Below, piece after piece: positions 11,626 to 23,940 of a stretch of DNA of 64,000 nt (position 1 is the first letter of the stretch; each line of letters starts with the position of its first letter). The translations under genes were made by a program, and so were the position numbers. This DNA is from Excoecaria cochinchinensis. Lineage: Eukaryota; Streptophyta; Magnoliopsida; Malpighiales; Euphorbiaceae. Location: NCBI GenBank assembly GCA_947683425.1, contig CANTUQ010000003.1, forward strand, positions 1,984,001-2,048,000, given 5' to 3'. A model generated the notes under the pieces. The model was not told the DNA's origin. It saw only the letters and a program-made list of their open reading frames with translations, and searched no databases.

Positions 11626-11904
11626 CACAAGAAAAATAAGATTGATATTGCTATAAAAAGAAATCGAAAAAATCATTGATTCTACAAACATTTGTTCTTT
11701 TTTCATTTCAAGGACAATCGATGAAATTTCAAAAAATTAACCATACATGTATCAATCTTGAAAATTTCAGTAGGCTTTTATTTGCTTTACATTTTTTCAT
11801 AATTTTATTACTCTTAATGAACATAGAGAACCACCACCTAATATGTGAAGTGAAATAATTAATTACCATCCATAAATAATTATTATGATTGTTTGTTTTT
11901 TTTA

Positions 11905-12808
11905 GGGTGTGTTCAGTAAACTTTTACATTGTATGTTTTTTAATTTTAAAATCCAAAAACTATGTTTAGTTTTTGTTATTTATTTTTTTGAAAACTGTTT
12001 TATATATTTAAAAACTGTATCATATTTTTTGTGGTGGCAATGGTAGCAGCAGCGGTATTGTGGTGGCAAAAGTGACATTAGTGTAAAGGCGCCGGCGGTG
12101 TAGTGGTGATGGTGGTGGTCGTGGTGTGGTGTGGTGGTGGTGGTGTTAACGGTGGTGGTGGCAGTGTGGTTGTGGTGTTAGTGGCGGCGTAGTGGTGGTG
12201 GAGGCAATGGCGGCGACAACAATGTGTTTGTGGTGGTGGCAACGGTGTGGTTATAGTGGTGGCAGCAACGGCGGTGTGGTAGTGGTAGTGGCAGAGGTGT
12301 GGAGTTAGTGATGGTGTAGGGGGAGGTGGTGGCAATAGCAGTGGTTGTAGTAGCGGCAGCAGCGGTGTGGTTATGGATGCGGCGGTAGCAATGTGGTTGT
12401 GGTGGTGGCGGCGGCGTTGGTGTGATTGTGGTTGTGGCGGCGGTGGTGGCAACAACAGCAGTGTGGTTGTGATGGTGGCAGAGGTGTGGTGGTGGCGGTA
12501 GCAGCAGCAGTGTGGTGCTGGCGGAGGTGGAGGCACGGCAACAGCAGCGATGGCAGTGTTATGGCAGTCCAGGCAGTAGCGGCAGCGGCAGTACGGTAGC
12601 AGCGATGGTAACAATAGCGGGGGTAAAAATAAGGATAAAGTAGCAAAATGCTAAAAATCACATTTTGAACATTTTTTTTTTTGTGTTAGTTGTGAAAATC
12701 ATTTCTTTAAATTTTTGCAGAAGTCGAAATTAAAATAAGTCTATCGAACGTCTTTCGGTTTTATTTTCAAAAGAAAAGACCGAAAACAAAATCCTCCTCG
12801 AACGCACC
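11905..12808. mobile_element. Non-autonomous DNA transposon (hAT-like MITE) candidate
   Basis: The left edge GGGTGTGTTCAG and the right edge, read on the other strand as GGTGCGTTCGAGG, form short imperfect terminal inverted repeats, followed inward on both sides by AAAAC/TTTTC-rich subterminal DNA typical of plant hAT-like MITEs. Flanking eight bases TTTTTTTA and TTTTATTA agree at seven positions, but the context is low complexity. No transposase is encoded. The interior is a GTG/GGC-rich array. The family assignment is an inference. Confidence 0.5.
12036..12640. repeat. GTG/GGC/AGC-rich degenerate triplet array
   Basis: About 600 bp of irregular GTGGTGGTGGCGGCAGC-type triplets, strikingly G-rich on the plus strand against AT-rich surroundings. 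Open frames on the minus strand (His/Pro/Thr-rich and Cys/His-rich) are by-products of the triplet composition rather than genes. Confidence 0.85.
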
Positions 12809-12816
12809 TTTTATTA

Positions 12817-14243
12817 TTTATTTTAATATTTTGTCTTTGAAAGGTGATTCCCTTTTATAGATTTTCTTAATCCATCATTTATTTTAGTTAAAAAAAATTA
12901 ACTATTCTAGTTATAAAGCTAATGAAACTCTCGTTATAATCATTCACCATTCATATATTAATTAATTTATACATTAAAATATATATTTTTTTCTTTTCCC
13001 CATCTATTCTCTTATTATTTTTAGCCTCTAGTACTGCTGCTACTTGCCCATGTTATTTCCACCTGCTCATGTTATTGCTACCAAATTGCTGAACCCAAAG
13101 TTTTCAATTTTTTTTATTGCCTTTATGGTACTAATTAACAACATCAAACAATGAATAATCATATTTTAACATTAAAATAAGAAATATCTTTTTGTCGTAC
13201 CATTCTTGAAGTTTTTTTTGTTAATTAGATAAACATGTATTTATATTTTATATATAAATAAATAAAGGTAGTACACATGTTAAATCATCCAATATATATT
13301 ATATATAGTGTACTACTCCTTGATTTACTTTATAGGAGTAATTACTATAAATCTACGAGTGTAATATAGTTGTAAGTAATATTAAAAGAAGAAGAAAAAA
13401 AAAGCAAAAAGAAATCAAAATTTCGATTAAGGTTCTCCATCAAACTGACTTTTATGTTAATCAAACAAATAATTTAGAGTTATAATTTTTATTTTTATAA
13501 ATTGAAGGTTAATTATTGTTTTAATTTTTACACTTAAAGTTTTTAATAATTTTGTACTTCATAAATATTAAGATGTATGATTTTATGAAATTATTATAAT
13601 ACATATTTTTAGGAAATAAATATTAAAATTATTTTCTTGTTACAATCATTTATTAATTATATGTGCATAACGGACATTCTATTGTTAATTTTATATTGAA
13701 TATATATATTCGATTCTTACAATTAATTATAATAATTTTATTTTTTAATTGATATCCTATTTAGTTTATGTTTTCCATTTTGAAACATTTTTAACCATTG
13801 AAAATAACATTATAATTTTTATAATTTATTAAATTTATATGTTAAGAACTTTTAATAATTACTCAAAAAGTATTGGTTAATTGATCTGAAAATACAGGAT
13901 AAAAATAAAAATTAATATAACGGTTAATAGAAATTAATGGACTTGTTAATAAAATTATTAATAAACTGAGAAATTAGTCATGCTTATCCTTAATTGTAAT
14001 ATATTTGTAGATTCAGTACAAGTATATATTTAATTATATAAGAATTATTTTTCTTTTAACACGGGAAGAAAGGAAGAATGTTCTTACCATCATATTTTAT
14101 TTTTACAAATGAGAAGTATGATGAAGAAGCATTAATAATCATATAGCAAATTCAAAACTCTATATGTATCTCTTTCTTTATCCTTGTTCTGATAGATAAA
14201 ATTCTATGTCTCTAGTGAGCTATAACCCATTTTACTCAAGTGA

Positions 14244-14302
<59 letters not shown>

Positions 14303-15230
14303 CATAATAAAAATAAAATTATAACATGTGTATTTTTTGATTTGAAAGTAAAATAAATATGATTTTTTATTTGAATATATGTACATATATTGTTTTTAAC
14401 ATTTTTATAGTGTTCTTATTAAATATTAATTTTTTAAAATAGAACAATATTACTTAATAGTTGTATATTTAATATTTGTATTTTTAAAATGAATCAGGCT
14501 TTTTGTTAGAATTTATAGAATACTAAATTCTATAAAAATTAATTCCCAAGATTCTTATATTATTAACACCAATCAATAAAATAATCTCTTCAATTAATGA
14601 AAAATTATTTCCATTGAATCACAACATATATGTGTATCTTATTTTTGCAGAATGTTCCTTTTTCCGTTTATTCTTTCTCAAGTCCCACACACTAACATTA
14701 AATTTCCTTTGCTTTACAGGGAGAAAAAAATATGTTGAAGTGTTGTGTTTTTACACAATTTTTTCCTTTTATTTGTAATGAAAGGAAGCTACAAATAACT
14801 ACCTTTTTATTTTCAACCAATAGGAACCAAATAAAAATAATTATTAATATATAATTATTATAATTATTTTACATTAATATATATGCATCATGGGTGGATA
14901 TATATTACATCTCCCACTCACACATGATGGGATTGAGTTTCATTCTACAAATAATTCATACTTCACATATATGTTGTAATATCCTTATACTATACGTACA
15001 CTACCGATTTAACGTCTACTATGCGATTACCATGATTTGCAATCTTAATGAAATTACGAGTAAATTTTTTTTTCTACTTAACCATAAATGAATTAAAGTC
15101 CATCACAATCCCTACAAGAAATAAACTTATCATTCACTTTGCCGATTGACCTATAATTGTCTAAGGTTACTATTCATTTAGTCAAAATTTTGGCAGTATA
15201 ATGGCTTATATACTTAGCTACCCAAACCTG
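12817..15230. other. AT-rich intergenic DNA
   Basis: No ORF longer than about 65 residues and no recognisable motif. It contains only microsatellites and homopolymer runs, the largest at 14226-14300. Confidence 0.6.
14226..14300. repeat. Compound (GT)n(AT)n microsatellite
   Basis: About 9 GT units run directly into about 20 AT units. It is a potentially polymorphic marker site with no coding content. Confidence 0.9.
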
Positions 15231-16760
15231 CAAATCAAGCAATTTCCACAGCCCACGCAGGGGGGCAACAATAATATCATATCCATCACGGAAAACAACT
15301 CGAAAAATATATTCCATCATCCACTGTAGCAGCTTACATACATATCAAAATATATCCATAAACATTGTCCATAATACATATACATGCCAATATTTATAAT
15401 GCAAAAAAAGAATTTTCCATAAATCTTTCTCCTTACATGCTCCCAAAAACACCGAGGTATGCTTGCTTCCTCCTAAAGTGTACTTACACGCGGTCAATAA
15501 AAATACTTGCTGAACATTAAATATGCCCAGTGGTGATTACAAATCCACAAATTTCTACTACTAAATTAATACACGTATTTTATTTACATATAACATTTAC
15601 TTGAGTTAACTCTAATTCACTTTTTTAAGTCATTTATTCTTTTAAATACTTAAACTATTCAATATTTACACTTAAATCCTTTAATTTACTATTCATTTAT
15701 AAAATTACGTTTAGGCCCTCGACTTTTACTAAAATTACGATTATGACCCCAAATTTTATTTTATTCACTAAATTACTCCTATTTACACTTATCTTTCATC
15801 TAAATCATTATTTAACTTCCAAAATTACATTTTAGCCCTTAAATTTCCACTTTTATGCCAAATTACATTTTAGTCCCTAAACTTTATATTCTTTACACTA
15901 TTACCATTTTATTTACACTTTTCACTTAATTATCACTTGTTTTCCCTATTTGGTGTAAAATTTTCATTTTACCCCTAAACTTTTTACTTCATTCATTTTT
16001 GTCCATTTTAGTCCCTTATTTACTTAAATTCTCATATATCGCTATTTTAGTAATTTTTAATGCATTATTACCATATTGCCCCTAGTATACACCCGATATA
16101 AAATTTTTTAACCGAATACATGGGATGTGGACCCCACAGGTCCACTGCACTAAAGAGTGATCCCGATAAAACCACTCATTACTATCACTACATTCACTAC
16201 TCACTTTTATACACTATACACTAAGATAGACTGTCATTAGCCTATCAATAGTGAGTCGTCATGACTCAGACCGCGGTGTAGAATCCCTATGGCTAGCCAA
16301 CTATATCCTTAACTAAATTTCACTACCATACTATTATTAAGGGAAAATGACATCAAAATTCCAATTATACAATATAAATTATCAACATATACTACATTCT
16401 ACTTCAAAATTCTCATTTCACTTATAAATCATTTTCATCTCACTTATTTAACCATTTTAACATTAATTACTATAAAATCCATAATTTTTATCACATATAT
16501 TAACATTTTTACTTTTCACATAATTGGTTAACATGCCAATTTTTATTCAATTTATATCCATTAACTCTAATAAAGCTAATGTACACTAACTTATTATTAT
16601 AAAATCATTTCATGCTATTACACTTACCAATTTATCAAATTACACTTAGATATTCCATTAATTACCATTTGTCCTAACCATTAAATCATTTCATGCAATT
16701 ACATGGTTTTGCATAATTGGTTACTATACAAAAAAGTGTTTTTGTTGTATAGAATTAGAA
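15230..16760 (-). repeat. Old LTR-like stretch with tandem ATTACATTTTAG units
   Basis: Several degenerate units of AAATTACATTTTAGYCCYTAAA (about 15690-16020) precede a more GC-rich part (16085-16280) with GTGGACCCCACAGG and GTCGTCATGACTCAGACC. Read on the minus strand this resembles the U3-to-R part of an old gypsy LTR. No termini or target duplication could be fixed, so the boundaries are approximate. Confidence 0.4.
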
Positions 16761-17792
16761 AAACATTATATTGAGATTGTAGGTCTATTTTCCTGCCTTT
16801 TCCCTTTGGTAATAAATGATGATGGAATCATTAAGTAATTGATTATAAGTCAAAAACTTATAGATATAAACCCATCTGCTTGATACTATTTGTATATATA
16901 ATAAACCTATCTGCAGAGGCAATTTCCTTTGCTAATAAACTTGTTTATGATTGCTAGTCTCATAACTTATAGTTGAATGAACCAGTATTTAGAGGCAATT
17001 TGCGTATATAATAAATAGGTTATGTTTTTGTGGACTAATTTTAAAATCAATTTTTTCCCTGTTTTGCCTTTGTTATGGTTTTGGAGTTTTAGAGTTCAGC
17101 AAATAAATGCAAAGCTTTATTTGGATTTTATTTCATATAGGGATGGGTTTTATTTTATAAGAACTTTTAGTTTTTTTTTCTTAGGTTGGCTTTTGTGTGC
17201 ACTTAATGCTTTTGTAATAATTATATGATTAAATTTATAATTAATAAATGTTTATATTTTCTTGAAAAATAATTGACAAACTAATTGCTTAATGTTTGCT
17301 TTCGCTTAATTTACTCTTTCATTTGAAATACGAAATGTGAAAGTTTCAGTTTTTGTCTTTCCATTATAAATCTTATGTGACATTTGGTAATGAGGAGATA
17401 ATACAACATAATCTCACATTTTTATATGAATGAGGATAACTTATCTAGAACAAATTCCTACAGTGGCATTTTTATGTACTATTTTTTTGTATATTGTTAA
17501 ATGTCAATTGATAATGTTATGTGAAATTATAAAAAATTCTTTAAATTTTAAGAAGTCCTTTCTAGGTTTTCTCCTTCAAATTTGATTTATTGCAATGTAT
17601 CTTCAATTTTTGGATTTCCTTTTTTCAGCCTATATCATTTAATCCTTGATTTTCATTGCTTTAACAAATATACTAATACCGACCAAGTTCAGAGCATAGA
17701 CATATGCTGTGAGTCAGATAAAATGTATCATTTTCTTCTATATTCATTTTGTTTAATATTTTTTCATATGAAGTCAATAATGCCTTAATTGA
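16760..17792. other. AT-rich DNA, nothing recognised
   Basis: Only short ORFs (at most 68 residues) without family resemblance and no repeat structure that I could delimit. Confidence 0.5.
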
Positions 17793-18110
17793 TTAATTCA
17801 GCCCTTTTTCAAATTGTTGACACTCGAATTCTTCAGTAAGCACCCCTTTTGGTGCATACTTACTCAACCTATAAAATTCCTTCTCGAATTCAGCTACTAA
17901 TGAAGCTCCCTGCCTTAAGTTCAAAAATAGCTTCCATTGCATTTCTCGATATGCTTTGGTAATGTACTTATTCTTGAATTCCTGATCAAAGAAATCCCAA
18001 GTAATTAGATTGGGAAGCATTGGTTGTCTCAGCACAATCTTCCACCAATCAAATGCAAGACCTTAAAAAAGAGACACCATATAATTTACTCTCTGATCAA
18101 AACATAAAAC
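17793..18110 (-). pseudogene. Ty3/gypsy gag fragment
   Basis: The minus-strand ORF 18035-17793 encodes a retrotransposon gag core. ITWDFFDQEFKNKYI, LFLNLRQGASLVAEFEKEFY, RLSKYAP and CQQFEKGLN appear in the family's order. Upstream, to about 18110, a second frame gives VNYMVSLF and GLAFDWWK, the conserved WW-K segment that normally precedes this core, so there is at least one stop or shift. Protease, reverse transcriptase and integrase are absent; the sequence becomes unrelated AT-rich DNA below 17793. Just upstream on the same strand lies an LTR (18120-18695, continuing at 37255-39092), so this is the 5' part of a minus-strand gypsy element cut off after gag. Confidence 0.82.
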
Positions 18111-18119
18111 CTACAAAGA

Positions 18120-18695
18120 ACGCATGCCCTAACATGTGTTGACCGTGGCGATGCGGAACATTCCTTCAAAATCAAATATCTTTCAAACTTGCTTGGATGA
18201 AACACCCGTGCCAAGCATAAAGGCTTAGTGGGGAAAATAATGAATGGACAACCACACATAATATCAACTTACACATATAGCATACTTACAACCAAATAAT
18301 AACATATATAATGAACATAATAAATAATCATCACATATTATGCATTAGAATTCTACACATTAAATCATGTTCACTTTATTTTCCTATATTCACATATAGT
18401 CTTTTAATCATGTAGAACTTGCATTTTTGAAGAAGCGGATAACGGGTTAGATCGCATAGGTACCCAAGTGTACCATTATACAAAGGGATCCCACCCGGGA
18501 TTTAACAGAACATATAGGGATCCACAATTGGAATCCAAAGACAAAGGGGAATCCACAACCAGAATAAAAATGCATAGAGGGATCCACAACTGGAATCCAA
18601 AGACAAAGGAGAATTCACAACCGAAATCAAAATGCACACAATCGAAATCCCAACAAAAGGCTGCAGCAACAAAGGACCCCATAGGCATGCCTATC
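18120..18695 (-). repeat. Downstream part of a minus-strand gypsy LTR, split by insertion
   Basis: Read on the minus strand it matches the solo LTR at 47908-52365 in several places: the GGCTGCAGC ... CATAGGCATGCCTATC segment (compare 51280-51330), GGGTACC...GCGAT...CCGTTATCCGC (compare 51470-51500), and CCCCACTAAG...GCTT...TTTCATCCA...CGCC...CGG (compare 51960-52050). Within it a roughly 62-bp unit beginning GGGATCCACAA is repeated at 18517 and 18579. The last five bases, CTATC (18691-18695), are the left target-site duplication of the composite element. Confidence 0.75.
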
Positions 18696-19066
18696 TGTAG
18701 ACACCAGATCCTGAGGCAGTTTTGGTAATATTTACTCAAAATGGGCAGAGAATGAAAACATTTTGGCTCTTTATAGACTGAGGAGTTTTAACTGGGTCTT
18801 TTAGGTAAACTTGATAATTTCTCAAAAAAATAAAAAATATAAAAAATATAAAAAATTATAAAAATTAAATTAATATTAGGTTAAATTAAGTAAATTAATA
18901 TTAAAAATTAAATTAATATTATAGGATAGTAAAATTAAAAAGAAAATAAATAGAGTGTTTAATTAAGTAAAATAGGTGATAATAAGTAAAAAAAATTAAA
19001 AAGGCAAAAAACTAAGGAGGAAATCAAGGGAGAAAGTACATGTGTAAAACCCTAGCCAAATTGGAG

Positions 19067-19074
19067 TATAAAAA
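19067..19074 (+). promoter_or_regulatory. TATA box of LTR 1
   Basis: CCAAATTGGAGTATAAAAAG; the same context recurs in LTR 3 (35225) and, with TGTAAAAA, in LTR 2 (27154). It is the likely start site for the element's genomic RNA. Confidence 0.6.
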
Positions 19075-19339
19075 GAAAAAGCGAAAAGGTAAAATTGGGG
19101 ACAACAGATTAAAGGTAGCCAAGCCAAAGAAATAAGAAAGAAAAAAAGAAAATAGAAAGAAAGGGAAATAGAGAGGGTAGACTTGGGCATGGAAAAGAGA
19201 AGGGAAAATAAGAAAGAATAAGGATGGAGGAAAAGGCAATAAAGGCCAAACAAAGAAGAAAGAAAATAAAAAGAAAGAGAAATGAAACAAAACCAAGAGG
19301 GTAAACGAGAAAAATGCAGGAAACCAGAAAATGGGAAAA

Positions 19340-19640
19340 AGAGAGGGAGAAGGCGGAGGCGCTGCCGGCCACCCACGGCGACGACCGCCGCACGCGCCAC
19401 GCTAGACGACCGAGGAGACACAGACGAACCAGATGGTGGCCACCGATAATCCCCCCTCGCCGGCGAGAAGGAGAACGAAGGAGGTGGAGTCGCGAGCTTC
19501 TAGCGCAATTTTCGACTAAATGCCGTCTCCTTTCGGTACGTGACTGGCGACGGAGGATCCCAAGCGGCCTGATCTTCACTCCGGCAGCAGCGGTATCGCC
19601 AACGGTGGAGTCCGGCGAGGTTCCTATCAGGAAATCCGGC
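19340..19640 (+). other. GC-rich exon-like segment in the LTR
   Basis: Rich in CCGCCGC/CGACCG sequence and repeated in LTR 2 (about 27445-27730) and LTR 3 (about 35500-35785). Both strands show open frames in LTR 1, but frame length is not conserved between copies (131 residues in LTR 1, 94 in LTR 2, none on the plus strand in LTR 3). It is best read as an untranslated R/U5 leader. Confidence 0.55.
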
Positions 19641-19677
19641 AAGTCCCCTTTTTTATTATTTTACATTTTTATTATTC

Positions 19678-19809
19678 ATATTCATATTATTATTATTATT
19701 ATTGTGTAATTATTATTATTATTATTATTATTTTTAATGTTACTAGTTGTTTTACTATTATTATTATTATCATGTAATTATTATTATTATTATTATTATT
19801 TTATATTAC

Positions 19810-19852
<43 letters not shown>
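19678..19852. repeat. (ATT)n microsatellite of LTR 1
   Basis: Interrupted ATT/TTA triplets. The homologous arrays in LTR 2 and LTR 3 differ in length and interruptions, and LTR 3 adds an inverted AAT run. Confidence 0.88.
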
Positions 19853-20962
19853 GTGTGATGAATGTTGTTTTTACCGTCATTGCTTGTTATTATTATTTTT
19901 ATTGTTAGTGATTATTATAATTATGACATTTGTATTTTTTATTTATTAATTTGTTAATTTTGTCAGTTTGTTCTATTTCTACTGTATTAGGTTAATTATT
20001 TTTTCTCAAGTTATTTCATTCAATTATTTATTTATTTATTTATCATTTAGTTTAATTTAGTCTATTATTGATCAATATCATTTTCTGTCATGACCGCAAC
20101 TGCGAGGAGCATGTGGCCCATCTATGGAGCTAGGCGGAGCACGATCGAGGTGAATAGTTTAGGATTTATTATTCGAGGCATGTATTAATTATTTTTTTAT
20201 TTTCTTTTATTTCCTTGAGGTCTGTAATAATAAAGGATTTTCGATCGCACTTAAAAAAAACCACCACACAAAATGTTTCTATTAAAATTGGATATTTTTT
20301 AATACAACTAGACCAATGTCTTGGTTTTCATCCCAAAAATGACACATTAAAAGAAAGGTCCATGTTTAAATCAAAATGAGATTACTTTTTCCTTTTTTCG
20401 ATAATTGGTTGGAGAACTCTTTACTTTTTTTTTTCGTAAAATAAGCAGTTGGGAACCGATGTTCTCATCTAAATGAATGTTCCGATTTATGTATGTATTT
20501 CATTCTATCACTATTATGGATTTCACATTTATTTTTTGGACAATTGTAATTATATTTTATTTTTTGCTTTATTGCTTTCCTATGTGCTTGTAATGCGCTT
20601 TAATTTTCTTGCATAAATCGTGTGAGAAGAGAGATAAAATAATTAACTTTAAAAACTTAACCATATAATATTAACTAAAGTTATAAATAAGAGTGAGGTC
20701 CGAAGCTCTCTCTAGTTTTGGCCCATAAGGTTAGAATTTATTTCCCAATGTTTTATTGGGTGGCAACTCTGGGAAACCTACCTTGTGATACCTAACAGAC
20801 GCCCTCGTAAGTTGATTGCCAACAATGGAATGGGGGTGAATCCCTATCCATTGCGAAGCGATTAGCTTTCACGAGTTTTAATGAACCTCCATTCGGCCTT
20901 GGGTCCTAAAAGCGGACTCCCGAGAGTGACACGGATGACGAGCGGGATTCACGCACGTTATA

Positions 20963-20982
20963 GTGGCTACTCCACTGGGGAC
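20963..20982 (+). promoter_or_regulatory. Primer-binding site, copy 1
   Basis: GTGGCTACTCCACTGGGGAC immediately follows LTR 1. It differs by one base from the TGGCGACTCC...GGGGA pattern that I associate with tRNA-Arg-primed Tat/Ogre elements. Confidence 0.65.
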
Positions 20983-21849
20983 ATCATGATATTTTTCTCC
21001 AAAAGTACCTTTCGCTAATGTAATATAAATGGGTTTAAGGTTAGGAAATTTTATTTCTTTTCGAAAAATTACATTTCATTTCACTGGAACCTTAGATCTA
21101 TAATAGTTTAGACCTTCTCTCAGCCTCGGTGTGTTCTCGAATCGTGATCCTTCATTCACTCAATATAGGGAAGTATTAAGGATAATCACTAGCCCAAGTC
21201 TCGTATCTTATGGTATATCAAATGGAGGCCCGATTGGTCGTTATGCTCGGGATGAGCTAGACCCGACAACATGGACCATGCTTGGGTAGTCCTAAAGTAT
21301 CATCACCTTTCACCAAATCTCATGTAATGGAAATAGATACTTCCACTAGGGGGCATAAACCATAATACATTACTTATGGAGTGGCTTTTTGTGTATTAAA
21401 TAAATTCAAATAAATTTAGACGTTCGCTCATTAAAGGTTTTCATGATCCAAGGGGCGCATTTCGGTTTATTTGGATTGTTTAAATACACGGTGGCCAAAA
21501 ATTCATATGCATGTGCTTTTTTTTAGTAATGAGAGGTTGTGTTGTTGGCCTTCTATAGCACATTGTACGCATCCATTGGGTTCCCTGCTAACCCTTTGGT
21601 TAAACCTGCCTAGGAAAGAGACCGCACGACTTTCTGTATGGGAGAAATACGGTTGGAAGGAGTTTCTCTTGTATATGTATATTCTTACTGCTCGTGCATT
21701 TTTTATGCAGGGAAGATTTAATTAATTTTGAAACAACAATAGTAAATAAAGCATATGCATTTTGTCTTATGTATAATTCTTTCCATACAATAATAAATCA
21801 TGTGCATCTTATATGTAAGACTTCTTGTATCATAATATGTGAATATAAA

Positions 21850-22990
21850 TGTAACCTGGACTTGTCATGCATGTACATAGCCATGCTTGTCGCAACATAT
21901 AGATACTAACATTCATAATGACATCCATGATATCCATCGTGCACCATAATCATTACATCTAGCATGTATCATGGAAAGTACATATTTACATATCTCATAA
22001 CACGCTTAAGACAAGCCTCCACCATAACAAGTAAAAAAAATGCATTTATTATGTGTCATAGCATGTACAAATCGACATATATCTTAGTATGCTCACATTG
22101 CATATCTACATAAACATTTTGTGCTAAAGCATGTGCATTACGTTGCATATCATAGCATGTACACATTAGTATACATCATTAGGCTGGGCATTGTACACAT
22201 CGCGCATGGCAGACACCTTGCACCCTTCACATTGTATATCATATCATGCACATGTATTATCATGCATGAGTTATGCCATGCACATATGAATCCTGCATCA
22301 TGTTAGTCATTATATATACCATGCCACGCTTTGCATATGCATACCATATAAATGCACATACCTTGTATACGCCATTCGTCTCTTGTAGCCACTTTCATAC
22401 CATGACTTGCATCGCACACATATGCCACTAACTATATGCACTCATTGTTATACTGTGTCCCATGTTATGTGCCTTATTTGTATATATATTGTACTTCTAT
22501 GTATATGATTTTTGTCATACCTTACAACTCATCAATACACATTATCGTGCCAGTTCTTATTCATCTTACATCACATATGTGTCCCTATCATGTCCAAGTT
22601 ATGCCATGCGCACATGCACCATGCATCATGGACATTCATTCTCATGTTGTGCCATATTTTGTACTTATGCCTTCATTATATGCTACTTGCATGTACACTG
22701 CAAATATATGTATGCACATCATTTGTCATGCAGTGTTTACACACCCATTCGTAATTTTTTGTATGTGTTTCACGCACACATGTTCTTGCATATATTTAAT
22801 GTACGCATGTCTATACAATATGTTTTCACACATGTTTCACATACATAATTCCTTATGCGCCTTACTAATAAACATGATAATATTGCATGCATCTTTCCTT
22901 GTACATGATTCTTAGCGCATAGTTTGCACATATTTTTCAAACAATTCTTTGTATGCCCACACGATTCTTGTGTGCATAAATTCTGATAGC
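21850..22990. repeat. ATGCATGCACAT-rich degenerate array
   Basis: Over 1 kb built of short overlapping words such as TGCATG, CATGTACA, TTGCATAC and CACACATG, with loose spacing. Cys/His/Met-rich open frames in it (for example 22436-22915) are composition artefacts. The second copy is at about 29990-31115. Confidence 0.7.
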
Positions 22991-23619
22991 ACAAATTTTT
23001 TTATGTCAAGTTGTACCCAAAACGTTGACATTATTGCACCTTATTAAGGAACCTTTGATTCAAAGTTTGACTCCGCCTAACTAGTTCTCAACTATGAGTG
23101 GCTTTGATCTCAGCTCTAAAAATCTGCATTTTATTCCATTTTGAATTAAGGAAAGGGTAAATATGTTTGGTCTCTTATTGCTGGATCATATGAAAACTTT
23201 GACTATGCCATGTAGTTTCTAAGTTCAGAGCACTTTTGGCCCATTTTGAAAACAAGTTGAAAAAACTAGTTGCAATTAGGGAATTAACTGAAAACTCACT
23301 AAAAGCACTAGAAACTTTCTGATTATCCGTCAAAGCGATCCCTGGATAAGGTTGAACCTAGAAATTGATTTAGCCAACCATTTCTTTATATAGCTCTCTA
23401 AATGACTATTTCCTACCCTTATTTTGCAATCGCTTGCTAGCCCGTTGAGCCTTTATTTGGTATGCTAAATGCATACCGATTTTATTATTGCACATATTAA
23501 AACTACCCTTCACTTAAAAAGATTTTTACCTCCCCTTAGAAGAATGGCCGCTCTAGTAAGGATGGATTCACATTATGACATTTCTTTGGACCATCAAAAA
23601 TCTCCCTGATAATCATGGG

Positions 23620-23940
23620 TTTACACTTTGGGAAAAGAGTTTCAATCATTGACAATACTTCGGGCTATCAAAAATTGCCCTGATTACACTTTGGGAAAAG
23701 AGTTTCAATCATTGACAATTCTTAGGGCTATCAGAAATCTCCTTAATAAGGATGGATTTACACTTCGAAAAAGAGTTTCAATCATTGATAATTCTTTTGT
23801 ATATCAAAAATTGCCCTGATAAGGATGTGTTTACACTTCAGGAAAAGAGTTTCAATCATTGACAATTCTTTAGGCTATCGAAAAATTGCCCTGATAAAGA
23901 TGGGTTTACACTTTGGGAAGAGGGTTTGATCATTGACAAA
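23620..23940 (+). repeat. Tandem array, about 65-bp unit
   Basis: About five units of TTTACACTTYGGGAAAAGAG, then TTTCAATCATTGACAATTCT, a GGGCTATCAAAAATTGCCCT segment and TGATAAGGATGG. Some units lack the last segment. It recurs at 31740-31995 in interior 2. Confidence 0.85.

Larger units (their letters stand above)
18696..20962 (+). repeat. LTR 1 of the composite element
   Basis: 2267 bp, from TGTAGACACCAGATCC to CACGTTATA; the terminal CA appears to have decayed to TA. Contents in order: AT-rich U3, a purine-rich stretch, TATA box at 19067, a GC-rich segment (19340-19640) and an ATT microsatellite (about 19678-19852). The 3' part contains GGTGGCAACTC and ACGCCCTCGTAAGTTGATTGCC, conserved in all three copies and recognisable in the solo LTR at 61166-63672. 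Confidence 0.88.

Noticed and set aside
12078..12614. 178-residue minus-strand ORF rich in His, Pro and Thr
   Set aside because: It lies wholly within a degenerate GTG/GGC triplet array; its composition follows from the triplets and an overlapping frame is equally open.
15108..15125. CCCTACAAGAAATAAAC as a possible CACTA end
   Set aside because: The first bases do not match CACTA, and the subterminal repeats expected next to it are absent.
19314..19709. 131-residue Arg-rich plus-strand ORF, and the 177-residue minus-strand ORF over it
   Set aside because: It sits in an LTR. The frame length is not kept in LTR 2 (94 residues) or LTR 3 (none), so it is leader sequence with high GC and not a gene.
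22436..22915. 159-residue Cys/His/Met-rich ORF
   Set aside because: It is built from ATGCATGCACAT-rich repeats and overlaps two other open frames; no domain is visible, and the second copy near 30.6 kb has a different length.
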